A stretch of DNA of 19,796 nt from Verrucomicrobiota bacterium (GCA_018610125.1 JAHEOI010000035.1:1-19796), one strand, 5' to 3'; positions 7,611-16,065 are shown, numbered from the stretch's first letter. Notes: generated by a model from the letters alone, not told the origin. Program-made: numbers and translations.

Positions 7611-9158
7611 ATGATGAAGGTGATTAAGTCAATTGGTCTCTTAGTATTGGTGCTTGTCGTTGCGGGCGCCGCCGAGGCCGCCGAGAAATCGAATAAGGCC
7701 GCCAAGAAACCGAATATCATCGTGATCCTGGCCGATGACTTGGGCTATGGGGATCTCTCCAGTTATGGAGCGACCGAGCTTAGCACACCGAATATCGACC
7801 GGCTCGCCGAGGAAGGGCTCAGGTTTACCAGCGGCTATTGTTCGGCTTCGACGTGTACCCCGACCCGATATTCATTGCTGACGGGGCAATATGCCTTTCG
7901 AAAGCGCGGAAGCGGAATAAGCGGCATCAACGGTACCGCGTTGATAGACACCGGGCGAACGACCTTGGCCTCGCTGCTGGATGATGCCGGGTATGCGACA
8001 GCCGTCATTGGCAAGTGGCATCTTGGCCTCGGTTCCGGCAATGCCCCCAATTGGAATGGCGTCATCAAGCCGGGGCCGCTCGAGATCGGCTTCGATTATA
8101 GTTTCTTACTGCCAAACACGAATGACCGTGTTCCAAGTGTCTATGTCGAAAACCATCGCGTTAAAGACCTCAATCCCGAGGATCCGTTGGTAGTACAAGG
8201 GAGCAATCCGAATGACCAGCCGACCGGTCGGAGTCATCGTCATCGTTTGAAAATGGATTGGTCGCACGGGCACAATGCGACGATCCATAACGGGATTGGT
8301 CGGATCGGCTTCATGGCGGGTGGGTACTCGGCACGTTGGCTCGATGAAGAGCTCGCTCCGGAATGGGTGGAGCGCTCAAATGAGTGGATTGAAAGGCATC
8401 AGGAAGATCCGTTTTTCCTGTTCTTCTCGTCTCACGATATTCATGTCCCGCGTATGCCTCATCCGCGCTTTCAAGGGGAGAGCGGACTCGGGTATCGAGG
8501 GGACGCCATCCTTGAGCTCGATTGGTGTGTTGGTGAGATTCTCGACACGCTTGATCGGTTGGCTCTGAGCAAGGAGACGTTGATCGTATTTTGTTCTGAC
8601 AACGGGCCGGTGCTCGACGATGGTTACAAGGATGGGGCCGTGGAAAAGTTGGGCGATCATAAGCCGGCGGGTCCTTATCGTGGCGGTAAATACAGTATAT
8701 TCGAGGGCGGCACAAGGACCCCATTCATTACGTATTGGCCCGGGACGATCGAGTCCGATGTTTCGGACAAGATGGTCAGCACGGTCGATTTGGCTGCGTC
8801 CCTCGCGGCGCTGGCTGGACAGGACCTTCCCGAGGATGCCGCTCCGGACAGTTTCAATGTGCTGCCGGCGTTGTTAGGAAAAGCAGGGGCGCCGGGACGC
8901 GATCATGTGGTCCAACAAAACAACAGCGGCAACCAGTTGGCCTTGCGCGTCGGGAAATGGAAACTGCTCGACTTCGGTACGAAAAAGGCGGTGGGGAGTA
9001 AGACCTACCAAAAAAAGGCGGGCCACCGTTACGCCCTTTACAATCTGGCCAAGGATCCGGGGGAGCAAAACAATCTTGCCGAAGAGCACCCTCAGCGTCT
9101 GAAACGAATGAGATCACGGCTCCGCGAGATTCGGGAAACCGACCAAACTCGGCCTTGA
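7611..9158 (+). CDS. Secreted sulfatase 4 (arylsulfatase A-like, CTPTR motif)
   Basis: A 515-residue exported sulfatase with a compact signal peptide (hydrophobic core at about residues 7-18, Ala-rich cut region near 20-24). The calcium site is D42-D43 (ADDLGYGDLS), the formylglycine motif is C82-T-P-T-R86, and G134-K-W-H137, H278 (DIHVP), D330-N331-G and K351/K360 complete the active site. SSYGATELSTPNIDRLAEEGLRFT and YRGGKYSIFEGGTRTPFI are textbook for the arylsulfatase A-type branch. Two ATG codons are adjacent (7611 and 7614); a weak AGG favours the second, changing the protein by one residue. A 75-base gap without features separates it from sulfatase 3. The gene is the last in the rightward cluster and faces a leftward oxidoreductase gene. 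Confidence 0.96.
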   Translation: MMKVIKSIGLLVLVLVVAGAAEAAEKSNKAAKKPNIIVILADDLGYGDLSSYGATELSTPNIDRLAEEGLRFTSGYCSASTCTPTRYSLLTGQYAFRKRGSGISGINGTALIDTGRTTLASLLDDAGYATAVIGKWHLGLGSGNAPNWNGVIKPGPLEIGFDYSFLLPNTNDRVPSVYVENHRVKDLNPEDPLVVQGSNPNDQPTGRSHRHRLKMDWSHGHNATIHNGIGRIGFMAGGYSARWLDEELAPEWVERSNEWIERHQEDPFFLFFSSHDIHVPRMPHPRFQGESGLGYRGDAILELDWCVGEILDTLDRLALSKETLIVFCSDNGPVLDDGYKDGAVEKLGDHKPAGPYRGGKYSIFEGGTRTPFITYWPGTIESDVSDKMVSTVDLAASLAALAGQDLPEDAAPDSFNVLPALLGKAGAPGRDHVVQQNNSGNQLALRVGKWKLLDFGTKKAVGSKTYQKKAGHRYALYNLAKDPGEQNNLAEEHPQRLKRMRSRLREIRETDQTRP

Positions 9159-9191
9159 TCCCGGGGCCATCACGCTCAGACCGTCAATGCA

Positions 9192-9222
9192 GAAGGGGGC
9201 CCCCTTCCAATGTTTGGGGGCC
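9192..9222. terminator. GC-rich hairpin between convergent genes
   Basis: A perfect 16-base palindrome, GAAGGGGG/CCCCCTTC, lies at 9192-9207. The alternative pairing GGCCCCC (9198-9204) with GGGGGCC (9216-9222) has an 11-base loop. It lies in the 109-base gap between the stops of sulfatase 4 (+) and the oxidoreductase (-), where a bidirectional terminator is expected. There is no long T-tract after it on either strand, so this is a weaker case than the hairpin at 249-277. Confidence 0.5.
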
Positions 9223-9267
9223 TCAAGGGATCTGTGGCGAGGCGAATAAGGATTGCTTTCCGGAGCT

Positions 9268-10590
9268 TTAAATGGCTTCCGGGAGCTGATAGCCTCGCCG
9301 TCGCGGATAATCCAGCAGGTACGGTGCATCATTCTCGCCGACAAAGATTTCCTTTTGAGGATCCCATTGGAGCCGACGTCCCACCCGGCGGGCGTTGTTT
9401 GCCAAGTGGCAAATAGTCGCGGACCGATGACCGGTCTCAGCCTCTGCTATCGGCGTTTCGCGTGATTTGATGCAATCGAGCCAATTCTTGTAATGGTTAT
9501 CGCTTTTGTAGAGGTGGACCTGCTTGTTTTTGAGCGGCTCTTCGATCAGCTCTGGTGGGTCCGACTCCAATGAATTGCGCCCGATCGTGATGCGACCATG
9601 CTCACCGATGAAAATGCCTCCGCCGGGTGGGGCGTCCGCGAGCTCCATTTCGACCCCGTTTGAGTAGCGCATGTAAACCTTGGGGGAACTTGTGGCCTTT
9701 TCGCCATCGCTTCTCCCTTTCGGCTCGGTATAGAGCGGCGGAGCAAATGTGGCGTCATCGGTCCATATCTCGACCGGCCCGGAGGTGTCCATTCCCAAGG
9801 CCCATTGAATTTGATCGAAGCCGTGACTTCCCCACCCGGTCATCTCGCCGCCTGAGAAGGCCCGAAAGGAAATCCATCCCGGGTTGGCACGCGGCCTCTC
9901 GAGATTCGGGTCATAAGGTATCACCTCGGCCGGACCGCACCACGCTTCCCAATCGAGACGTTTTGGGATCGGCTTGCCCGGCAACCCGTTAAGCCACGGA
10001 CTCGGATAGTTGTGGGCGATAACCTTCCGGACCTTGCCTAGGCGACCATTGCGAATGAGCTCACACCCGTGGTGGTTCGCAGGCATCGAGCGCTGCTGGC
10101 TTCCGGTTTGGAAGACAATATCGTACTTTCGGGCTGCTTCGACGATTTGACGCCCTTCCGCGATCGTCAATGTGAGCGGTTTTTCGGCATAGACATCTTT
10201 ACCTGCCTGGCATGCATGAATGCATACCAGAGCCCGCCAATGGTCCGGGGTGGCCGTCACGATGGCGTCAATGTCATCTCGGTCAAGAATTCGGCGGTAA
10301 TCGTGGTAGGCTTTGGCATTGTGGGTGTTGGCCATCTGTTCGGCCTGCTTGCGATCCACATCGGCCACGGCCACTATATCGACTTCTTCAAAGCCGGCAA
10401 ACCTCTCAAGCAGCGTGCTTCCACGGCGTCCAACGCCGATTCCTGCGAGTCGGATGCGGTCGTTGGCACCCGGCTTTCCCGATACCCCGAATCCATGCGA
10501 AGGGACAACCATCGGTGCCATCCCTGCGACCATTGCCGTTGCTCCATTCCTTAGGAATTCTCGCCGGGTTATATTTGCGGGCTGAGTCAT
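9268..10590 (-). CDS. Tat-exported Gfo/Idh/MocA family oxidoreductase
   Basis: The 440-residue product is an NAD(P)-dependent sugar or cyclitol dehydrogenase of the Gfo/Idh/MocA family, with a twin-arginine signal peptide (T8-R9-R10-E-F-L13 followed by an Ala/Met-rich hydrophobic stretch to about residue 30). The nucleotide-binding loop is G50-I-G-V-G-R-R-G57. The family catalytic lysine is K137 in A-E-K-P-L. TPDHW (D116, H117) and GSHGFD (H256) match other conserved positions. Tat export suggests it folds with its cofactor in the cytoplasm and acts in the periplasm, common for the many PVC paralogues. The frame runs on to a TTG at 10626, but the ATG at 10590 is preferred because it places the RR motif correctly and has a GGAA five bases upstream. 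Proximity to sulfatases suggests a role in sugar breakdown; the actual substrate is not known. Confidence 0.93.
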   Translation of the reverse strand: MTQPANITRREFLRNGATAMVAGMAPMVVPSHGFGVSGKPGANDRIRLAGIGVGRRGSTLLERFAGFEEVDIVAVADVDRKQAEQMANTHNAKAYHDYRRILDRDDIDAIVTATPDHWRALVCIHACQAGKDVYAEKPLTLTIAEGRQIVEAARKYDIVFQTGSQQRSMPANHHGCELIRNGRLGKVRKVIAHNYPSPWLNGLPGKPIPKRLDWEAWCGPAEVIPYDPNLERPRANPGWISFRAFSGGEMTGWGSHGFDQIQWALGMDTSGPVEIWTDDATFAPPLYTEPKGRSDGEKATSSPKVYMRYSNGVEMELADAPPGGGIFIGEHGRITIGRNSLESDPPELIEEPLKNKQVHLYKSDNHYKNWLDCIKSRETPIAEAETGHRSATICHLANNARRVGRRLQWDPQKEIFVGENDAPYLLDYPRRRGYQLPEAI

Positions 10591-10811
10591 GTTTCCAGTG
10601 TGGTCGAGGGAAGGATGCCGAGTCAAGGGCTTTGCCGCTGCCTTGGTCCCGGTCTTGGGAATTCGGTTAGGCGGTTAGGCGATGCCTCGCCGCGAAATAG
10701 CTTGACAGGCGACCAGGCCTTATGCGAGCCGAAACAAAAAAGCACATACAAGCGTCGCCACACACGTGAACCATCGGTTTCGAAGAAAAAGGCTGCTGTC
10801 ACGGTTTCATC

Positions 10812-13800
10812 ATGTCTGCAAACACGACGAATCAATTCCAGGCCGACACCATCCACGAGCTTCGTCAGCGGCTCGATGAGCTGATGGATGATGATTCTCT
10901 CGGCACGGGGGAACGGGCCAAGGCTCTGGCGGAGATTGAAGCGCAGCTTGTAACGCTGGTGCGTGACAGCGACGACAAAACCAAAAAACAAGAGACCGAT
11001 ATTTTCCGTCAGGCGGCTGAGGTGCGCCGTTGGCGCTACCTATGTCAGCAAATGGGTGTCACTGATGGTGTTGAGAAGGGTGACAAGTTGCTGGATCGGT
11101 TGCTTGACCGGGCCGGGGAGCGTTGGGAGGAAAGCGTCCGAAACGAGGATTCGGCTGCCGATGCCAAGCGGTGCTTTGACCGCATGCTTCGCACTTCCCG
11201 TCATCAGCTTGCCGCGGCCGAGCATCATCATTGGCCTCGGAAACATGTTCAGCGACTTGCGCCGCTTAAGGAGGATCTGCGCCGGCAATTGGAAGAGGCC
11301 GTCGCTTCGGCGACCCTTTCGGTGGAAACGCGGAATGCCTGGACAAAATCGCTGGTCGACCAGGCCGACGTTGTCCTGGCTCAGGTCGATGAATTTCAGC
11401 CCGGTCCCGCTGCCGAGCAACTCGCCGTTGTACGGGACGATCTTCAATGGCACTTAAACCATATCGAGACCGAGCGCGGTGCCCGCCGAAAGAGGCTATC
11501 ACGCAAGCTCCGGCGTATTCGGGCCGAATCGCAAGAGCGGGAGCTTCAGGATCAGCTCGAATCTCGCTTTGGCAGTCGCTTCGTCGCCTTTGGCGAACGC
11601 TTAATCCTGTTTCTTATCTGTCTCGTTCTCGGCCTCATGTTATTGGAGTGGCTGTATCCGGGCTGGTCGCGCAGCACGATCGTCACGTTCCATCTTATCG
11701 ACAGTGCCGCGTGCTTCATCTTTCTGGCTGAGTTTGGGACCAAGCTGGCCTGTGTCAGTGAGAAGGGATTTTGGTTTCGCCGGCACTTTTTGATCGATTT
11801 CATTCCCTCCATTCCGATCGGACTCCTAACACTGGGATTGCAAGCGGGAAGTCCGGCCGATTCGGTCCGATGGGGACGTGTGGGCCGTTTCTTGCGGCTT
11901 CCGAGACTGGTTCGCTACATCCGCTTACTCAGGCCGCTGCTACGCCTGGCCCGCGGCTTCGGTCTCTTGGCCAGAGGCTTGGATCGACTCGCACCACGGT
12001 ATGCGGCACTGCTCAATCGTAATATCATTCTCTATCCCACTCGTGAGGAGCTGAATCGGCTTCGGGAGGCCGGGGGAAGCCTGACCTGGGACATTACCCG
12101 CTTGCGGATCCAAATTCGTCATTGGTGGTGGCAGACGCTGCGAGAGGCCGAAGAAGATGAACGAGCGACGGTTGTCGCTCAGCGACTCGCAATTCTCGAG
12201 AAAGGGATTGAATCCGCGCAGCTCACGACGAGGTTTGTGTCGACCGAGTCCGCGGGGATGGGCAGGGAAATGCCGGCCCGCCCACTGCTACAGAAGCTTG
12301 CCAATGCCGAGGCTTCGGATATTGAGGCGACACTGGATGAGGAGCTTTTGCAACAGTTTGCCGGCATCGTTCGCACGTTCTCGCGTGCCCCGTTGCGCTG
12401 GCTCCCGATTATCTCAAGTTTCGTTCCGCATGTGGGGGACGAAATGAGCGACGCCGAGCTCGTGGCCGCCACGGCGCGCAAGTCGGCGACCACCTTGAAG
12501 CGCTATCACGATGCTTGGTTCTGGGTGGCGGACTTGTACGGGACGGTGACGCCTTCTCAGTTTGTGGATCGGGTCGGCACGATGCTGGTGAATAGCTCCT
12601 TTCGCCCGGCGTATCGCTTGGCCTTGTTCGGTGGCGCCTTCTTACTGGTGCAGCTTGGCCTGATGCTCACAGCAATGGAGTTTCTGCAGCCACTCGAGGA
12701 TTTCCTTAAACGATATGTTGGGGTGACCATTTTGGTGCTGGGATCGGTATCCATCGTCGTTTTAGCGCTTGGTTTGTGGATGAAGCGACTTGGGCGGGAA
12801 GCGACCGAGTTTTACGAGCGCTCGGCCGAGGCAAAGTACCTTTCATTGACCGAGGTTATCCGTACTCGCGACCTTGATCGGGATGCCGGGATCCTTTACG
12901 AGCGTGTGTTTGGGGTCAATCGCGACAAGAGTGACTCGACCGATGTGACCCATCAAAACATTGAGGTCTTCAAGCAACGAATCCGCAAGGCTTTGGGATC
13001 GGCAGACTGGTCGGATAGGTCCGAGCCGATCTCGGAGTCGATCGAGCGATTGGTCTTGCTCTGTCGGGACTGGCTCGATGGGGCAATGTTCACGCACTCC
13101 GACACGCGTATCACGAGTCAGTTGCTGGGAAGTCCGGCGATCAACCAACTGTTGGCTCAATCCCGACGTGTCGATGCAAAGCAGCAGCAGGCGTTGTCTA
13201 AGCTTGATCTGCGGCGGCAGCAAAGCATGTTCGGCGGCCCCTACCTTTGGTTCAATTTCATCAGTCGGGCTTGTGTCCATGCCGTGGCAGTAGCCCTCGT
13301 CGAGTATAATCGCAACGCGATACCGTTGGCCGCCCTGGATCGATATAGCGAGGAGCAACGGCGTCGTTACGAGCAATGGCTCAATCGGGAGGGTGAATTT
13401 GACGAAAAGAGTGAAAAGAAAGCGCGGAAGGATGAGAAGATGTATGTCAGCACCGCCTTTACAGTGCTGCATTTCCTCGATTGCGATCCGGATCGTGATC
13501 GGCAGGTGCGGGAGCGTTTCGGTGAGAAAGTCCTCAGGCGAATGCAGGAGGACCGACAGCTCATCATTCGGCGCATTTTCGGTACCTATCCGATGGATAA
13601 GCGACCGAAGGAGGATCGGGTTGTCAATCTCTATTCATTTTATCAGGCATGGCTCGCGGGTGGAAGGGCGCTCTTTTTGCCTGCATTCCTTATGCTCGTG
13701 GCCATGCGTGGCATCCGGTGGCTGGTGCAGTGGATTGCCATATCGGTGCGTGAGATCCGTCAGCCCGCGATGAGGAGCAATCGCTTGGATGCCGCTCAAG

Positions 13801-14621
13801 GGGACTTTCGAACCGCCGTGCGAAAAATCAATCGGGTAAGACTGCCGGTGGTCTTGGCCAGCCTTCGCCTTCGCGTGCAGGTCGATCCGGAATACCTCGG
13901 TTTGAGCTTGCCCGGCGAGGAGCCGATGAAGGCTCGGCCTCAGCTTGAGGAGGATCGCGCGTTTTTGGATTTGGATGTCGATGTCTCTCGAGAGATTGAG
14001 CGGCATCTGCGTCGGGGACGCGCGGAAATGCGTCGTTTTCGGAGGCTGATGAATGACAGACTTCTCGAAAGAGCGGCTACGGCGGTCGGCCTCTCCTCGG
14101 ATGCCTTTAACGAAGCTCAACATCGTCGAGCTGCCGCAATCGCATACTTTGCCGATTATCGCGGTGTTCGTTCCCGGCTATCAGCGCATACGGTCCTAAA
14201 AGAGGTGTTTCGATCCGTCGCCGAGGAGCCCCCTCGATCCGGGAAGCTCATGCCGAGACCGTTCATGAAGCGGACGTTTCGGCGATATTGGCAACGATAT
14301 GGCTTCGGAGGGAAGATGGAGCGGAATACTGCGTGGCGAGCGGTGCGGCACAACGTATGGGGCGTGGCGGATGCCTTGAATCGCTGGAGTGAGCTTGGCC
14401 AGGAAGTGGAAGAAGACGGACTTCGCGTCATGGGCGAATTGTTACAGGATGCCGAGCAAATCTGTGAGGAGCTGATGACGCTCCGTGCCGTGCAAAGCCT
14501 TGCTGTCCTCGATGTGCTGCATTACCGCGAGCATGTATTCCGCCTTGGAAATTATGGTCGGGACGAGACGCCGCCCCGTGAATGGCTGGAGTGGCACACG
14601 GAGACAAGCGAGCCTAAGTGA
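10812..14621 (+). CDS. Large membrane protein with a voltage-sensor domain and no visible pore
   Basis: A 1269-residue protein I cannot place in a named family. Residues 1-250 are soluble, charged and helical, probably coiled coil. Residues 262-381 look like a voltage-sensor domain. S1 is about 263-281. S2 is about 291-313 with F304, E307 and K311 in the spacing of the charge-transfer centre. S3 is about 322-342 with D329 in IDFIPSIP. S4 has arginines at 353, 356, 359, 362, 365, 368, 371 and 374, then 378 and 381. No TVGYG or other selectivity filter follows. Two later hydrophobic helices (about 601-622 and 636-656) are joined by only about 13 residues. More hydrophobic stretches lie at about 811-832 and 952-978. 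The C-terminal 290 residues are Arg-rich and helical. No Shine-Dalgarno site is obvious. It could be a voltage-responsive regulator or a divergent channel; mechanism is unknown. Confidence 0.88.
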   Translation: MSANTTNQFQADTIHELRQRLDELMDDDSLGTGERAKALAEIEAQLVTLVRDSDDKTKKQETDIFRQAAEVRRWRYLCQQMGVTDGVEKGDKLLDRLLDRAGERWEESVRNEDSAADAKRCFDRMLRTSRHQLAAAEHHHWPRKHVQRLAPLKEDLRRQLEEAVASATLSVETRNAWTKSLVDQADVVLAQVDEFQPGPAAEQLAVVRDDLQWHLNHIETERGARRKRLSRKLRRIRAESQERELQDQLESRFGSRFVAFGERLILFLICLVLGLMLLEWLYPGWSRSTIVTFHLIDSAACFIFLAEFGTKLACVSEKGFWFRRHFLIDFIPSIPIGLLTLGLQAGSPADSVRWGRVGRFLRLPRLVRYIRLLRPLLRLARGFGLLARGLDRLAPRYAALLNRNIILYPTREELNRLREAGGSLTWDITRLRIQIRHWWWQTLREAEEDERATVVAQRLAILEKGIESAQLTTRFVSTESAGMGREMPARPLLQKLANAEASDIEATLDEELLQQFAGIVRTFSRAPLRWLPIISSFVPHVGDEMSDAELVAATARKSATTLKRYHDAWFWVADLYGTVTPSQFVDRVGTMLVNSSFRPAYRLALFGGAFLLVQLGLMLTAMEFLQPLEDFLKRYVGVTILVLGSVSIVVLALGLWMKRLGREATEFYERSAEAKYLSLTEVIRTRDLDRDAGILYERVFGVNRDKSDSTDVTHQNIEVFKQRIRKALGSADWSDRSEPISESIERLVLLCRDWLDGAMFTHSDTRITSQLLGSPAINQLLAQSRRVDAKQQQALSKLDLRRQQSMFGGPYLWFNFISRACVHAVAVALVEYNRNAIPLAALDRYSEEQRRRYEQWLNREGEFDEKSEKKARKDEKMYVSTAFTVLHFLDCDPDRDRQVRERFGEKVLRRMQEDRQLIIRRIFGTYPMDKRPKEDRVVNLYSFYQAWLAGGRALFLPAFLMLVAMRGIRWLVQWIAISVREIRQPAMRSNRLDAAQGDFRTAVRKINRVRLPVVLASLRLRVQVDPEYLGLSLPGEEPMKARPQLEEDRAFLDLDVDVSREIERHLRRGRAEMRRFRRLMNDRLLERAATAVGLSSDAFNEAQHRRAAAIAYFADYRGVRSRLSAHTVLKEVFRSVAEEPPRSGKLMPRPFMKRTFRRYWQRYGFGGKMERNTAWRAVRHNVWGVADALNRWSELGQEVEEDGLRVMGELLQDAEQICEELMTLRAVQSLAVLDVLHYREHVFRLGNYGRDETPPREWLEWHTETSEPK
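11595..11954 (+). other. Voltage-sensor domain (S1-S4) within the large membrane protein
   Basis: This marks residues 262-381 of the 1269-residue protein. In the translation, S4 shows R-x-x-R spacing without a break from R353 to R374, giving eight positive charges on one face. S2 carries F304-x-x-E307-x-x-x-K311, matching the F-x-x-E-x-x-x-R arrangement of Kv channels such as Shaker. S3 carries I-D329-F with a proline five residues after the aspartate (P332 and P335). The match in all three helices makes chance resemblance unlikely. Confidence 0.8.
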
Positions 14622-14714
14622 CGGTGCAGACTGCTGTGTCGCCAATCGGTCCGGTAGCGGCTCGGTTTCGGAGGAGGCAACAACGGTAATAAGGGGGTGA
14701 TCCGAATTCAACCG

Positions 14715-14752
14715 ACGACAAAACTTGAGACGGCCGTCCCAAATTTTGTCGT
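14715..14752. repeat. Nested inverted repeat between convergent genes
   Basis: ACGACAAAA (14715-14723) pairs perfectly with TTTTGTCGT (14744-14752), and a 10-base perfect palindrome GACGGCCGTC (14729-14738) lies centred between them. It sits between the stop of the voltage-sensor protein (+) and the stop of the DUF123-like gene (-). It could act as a terminator or RNA-stabilising hairpin, but there is no T-tract outside the stem on either strand. Confidence 0.5.
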
Positions 14753-14793
14753 GGCTGCCGACGTTTTCGTTGTCGTGGTGCAACGCAGGGACA

Positions 14794-15300
14794 TTAAGCG
14801 TCGGCCTCGGTTAGCGTTACTCGGAGGATTTCGAGGTCGGTACCAAAGACCTCGTGCATCCATGCCGCGAACCCGTCGAATTTGGGCCGGCGTTTGGTAA
14901 AGAACAGGTGTGTGATTCGAGAGCGATGGTATTCCGAGACCCCGAAGTGGCGAATTGCGGTTTGGAATCGAGATGAATCCTGGAGCAATTCACTCCAATG
15001 CTTGAGCATCCGGCGAGGTCCGGGCGTATACCAGACTTCCAGCACCTGAGCCTGACTCAATAATGTGTCAAGGTGCCATCCTTGCGGGGTATGGCGTTGC
15101 AGGTGGTCGGCGATACGGGATTGGAGGCCGCCGGGTTCCGACGCGTGGTCGAGATAGAGGTAAAACCCGGGATGGACCGAATGAGTGCCGGCGCGCCCCA
15201 AATCTATCGAGAACGCGTTTCCCACTTGAATCAGGAGCAGATAAACGGCCCGCTCGCTTGGGAGCCGATTTAATACCTCGGGATTCGAATCGTCGGCCAT
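14794..15300 (-). CDS. DUF123-like (GIY-YIG-related) protein with an eroded motif
   Basis: A 168-residue cytoplasmic protein resembling the DUF123 domain found alone or fused to endonuclease III in archaea and some bacteria. Residues 45-50 (GFYLYL), 58-70 (GGLQSRIADHLQRH), 75-80 (WHLDTL) and 130-133 (THLF) fit the family pattern G-x-Y-x-Y-V...GL-x-x-R-I-x-R-H...H-W-H-I-D-Y-L...S-H-L-F. Several normally conserved residues are missing: the Gly-Ser-Ala after the Y-x-Y strand is DHA, the EC motif of the helix is replaced (PRRMLKHW), and the SDC-x-C segment reads SEYHR. A nuclease role is therefore doubtful. The gene starts 50 bases downstream of the methyltransferase gene on the same strand and is probably in its operon. 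The assignment rests on pattern memory and is moderate. Confidence 0.72.
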   Translation of the reverse strand: MADDSNPEVLNRLPSERAVYLLLIQVGNAFSIDLGRAGTHSVHPGFYLYLDHASEPGGLQSRIADHLQRHTPQGWHLDTLLSQAQVLEVWYTPGPRRMLKHWSELLQDSSRFQTAIRHFGVSEYHRSRITHLFFTKRRPKFDGFAAWMHEVFGTDLEILRVTLTEADA

Positions 15301-15350
15301 TCTCGGCAGATTCTTTTATCAGGCCAGTGTGGCAGAGCAGCATTGGCTTC

Positions 15351-16031
15351 TCAAGCAGTTTGGAACAAGGCAGCCCTTGCCGATAGAATCTCGAGCTGCC
15401 AACCGAAGTGGTCGGCGATCCAATGGAGAGTCGCGGGTTGAAAGAAGCCGACGTGGGTCGGGTCTTTTCGGTAGGACCATTCGGTAAACTGCGCTGGATT
15501 CTCCAAGAGAGCGGTCATGATCCCGATCCAAGCATCGGCACGAAGAATCCGACTCCATTGCCGCAAATCTTGGTACGGGTGATAGAAGTGCTCGAGGGCC
15601 TCGGTGCATACGAGAAAATCGTAGGCTCGATCGAGAACGGTGTCATCCGGAGCAAAGAAGGGATCGTATTCAAAGAGCTGTAACCCTTGCTCGGCAGCCA
15701 TCCCGCGCAGCGGGGATCCCGGGCCGCAGCCATAATCCAACCCGACCGTACCCCGATTCAGCCTTTCGGCCAAGGGATGCCAGACTTGGCCTAAAAAAGC
15801 CCTGTAGCCGGGGTCGGTGGGATCGTTGTTGTGCTCCTGATACCGGGCTTTTTCTCGTTCGGGGCTTAATCGAAGATTGGGATCGAGAAAGAGATATCGG
15901 CAGTTGGGGCATTGCCAGTAGAGTCGGTCAACGTGTACCCCATACGCCTTTTCGATAAAGGCGGAAAAGACTTCTGCGGTTTCGCCGCATAGGAGACACT
16001 GCTGATCGGAAGCCGAGGCACTTCGAACCAT
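15351..16031 (-). CDS. Zinc-ribbon class I SAM-dependent methyltransferase
   Basis: A 226-residue cytoplasmic methyltransferase. The N-terminus has two CxxC pairs, C12-C15 (CLLC) and C41-C44 (CPNC), which should bind one zinc as a ribbon. The Rossmann-fold methyltransferase starts at V96-G-L-D99-Y-G-C-G-P-G105, the SAM-binding motif I. E121-Y-D123 ends the second strand, and C142-T-E-A-L-E-H148 is the post-I/motif II region. DPTHVGFF near 190-197 is the usual segment of Methyltransf_23-type enzymes. The substrate is unknown; similar zinc-ribbon methyltransferases act on nucleotide sugars or small molecules as well as on macromolecules. It is the first gene of a likely two-gene leftward unit with the DUF123-like gene. 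No good Shine-Dalgarno site is seen. A perfect palindrome at 16117-16132 lies about 86 bases upstream. Confidence 0.9.
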   Translation of the reverse strand: MVRSASASDQQCLLCGETAEVFSAFIEKAYGVHVDRLYWQCPNCRYLFLDPNLRLSPEREKARYQEHNNDPTDPGYRAFLGQVWHPLAERLNRGTVGLDYGCGPGSPLRGMAAEQGLQLFEYDPFFAPDDTVLDRAYDFLVCTEALEHFYHPYQDLRQWSRILRADAWIGIMTALLENPAQFTEWSYRKDPTHVGFFQPATLHWIADHFGWQLEILSARAALFQTA

Positions 16032-16065
16032 ATTGGTCTTTGCAAAAATTCCGGCACCATAAAGA

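Noticed and set aside
10664..10679. Tandem CGGTTAGG repeat as an iteron or regulator site
   Set aside because: Only two 8-base copies; too little to support an iteron or operator claim.
10702..10726. TTGACA followed by TATGCG as a promoter for the voltage-sensor gene
   Set aside because: The spacer is only 13 bases and the correct distance holds no -10-like sequence.
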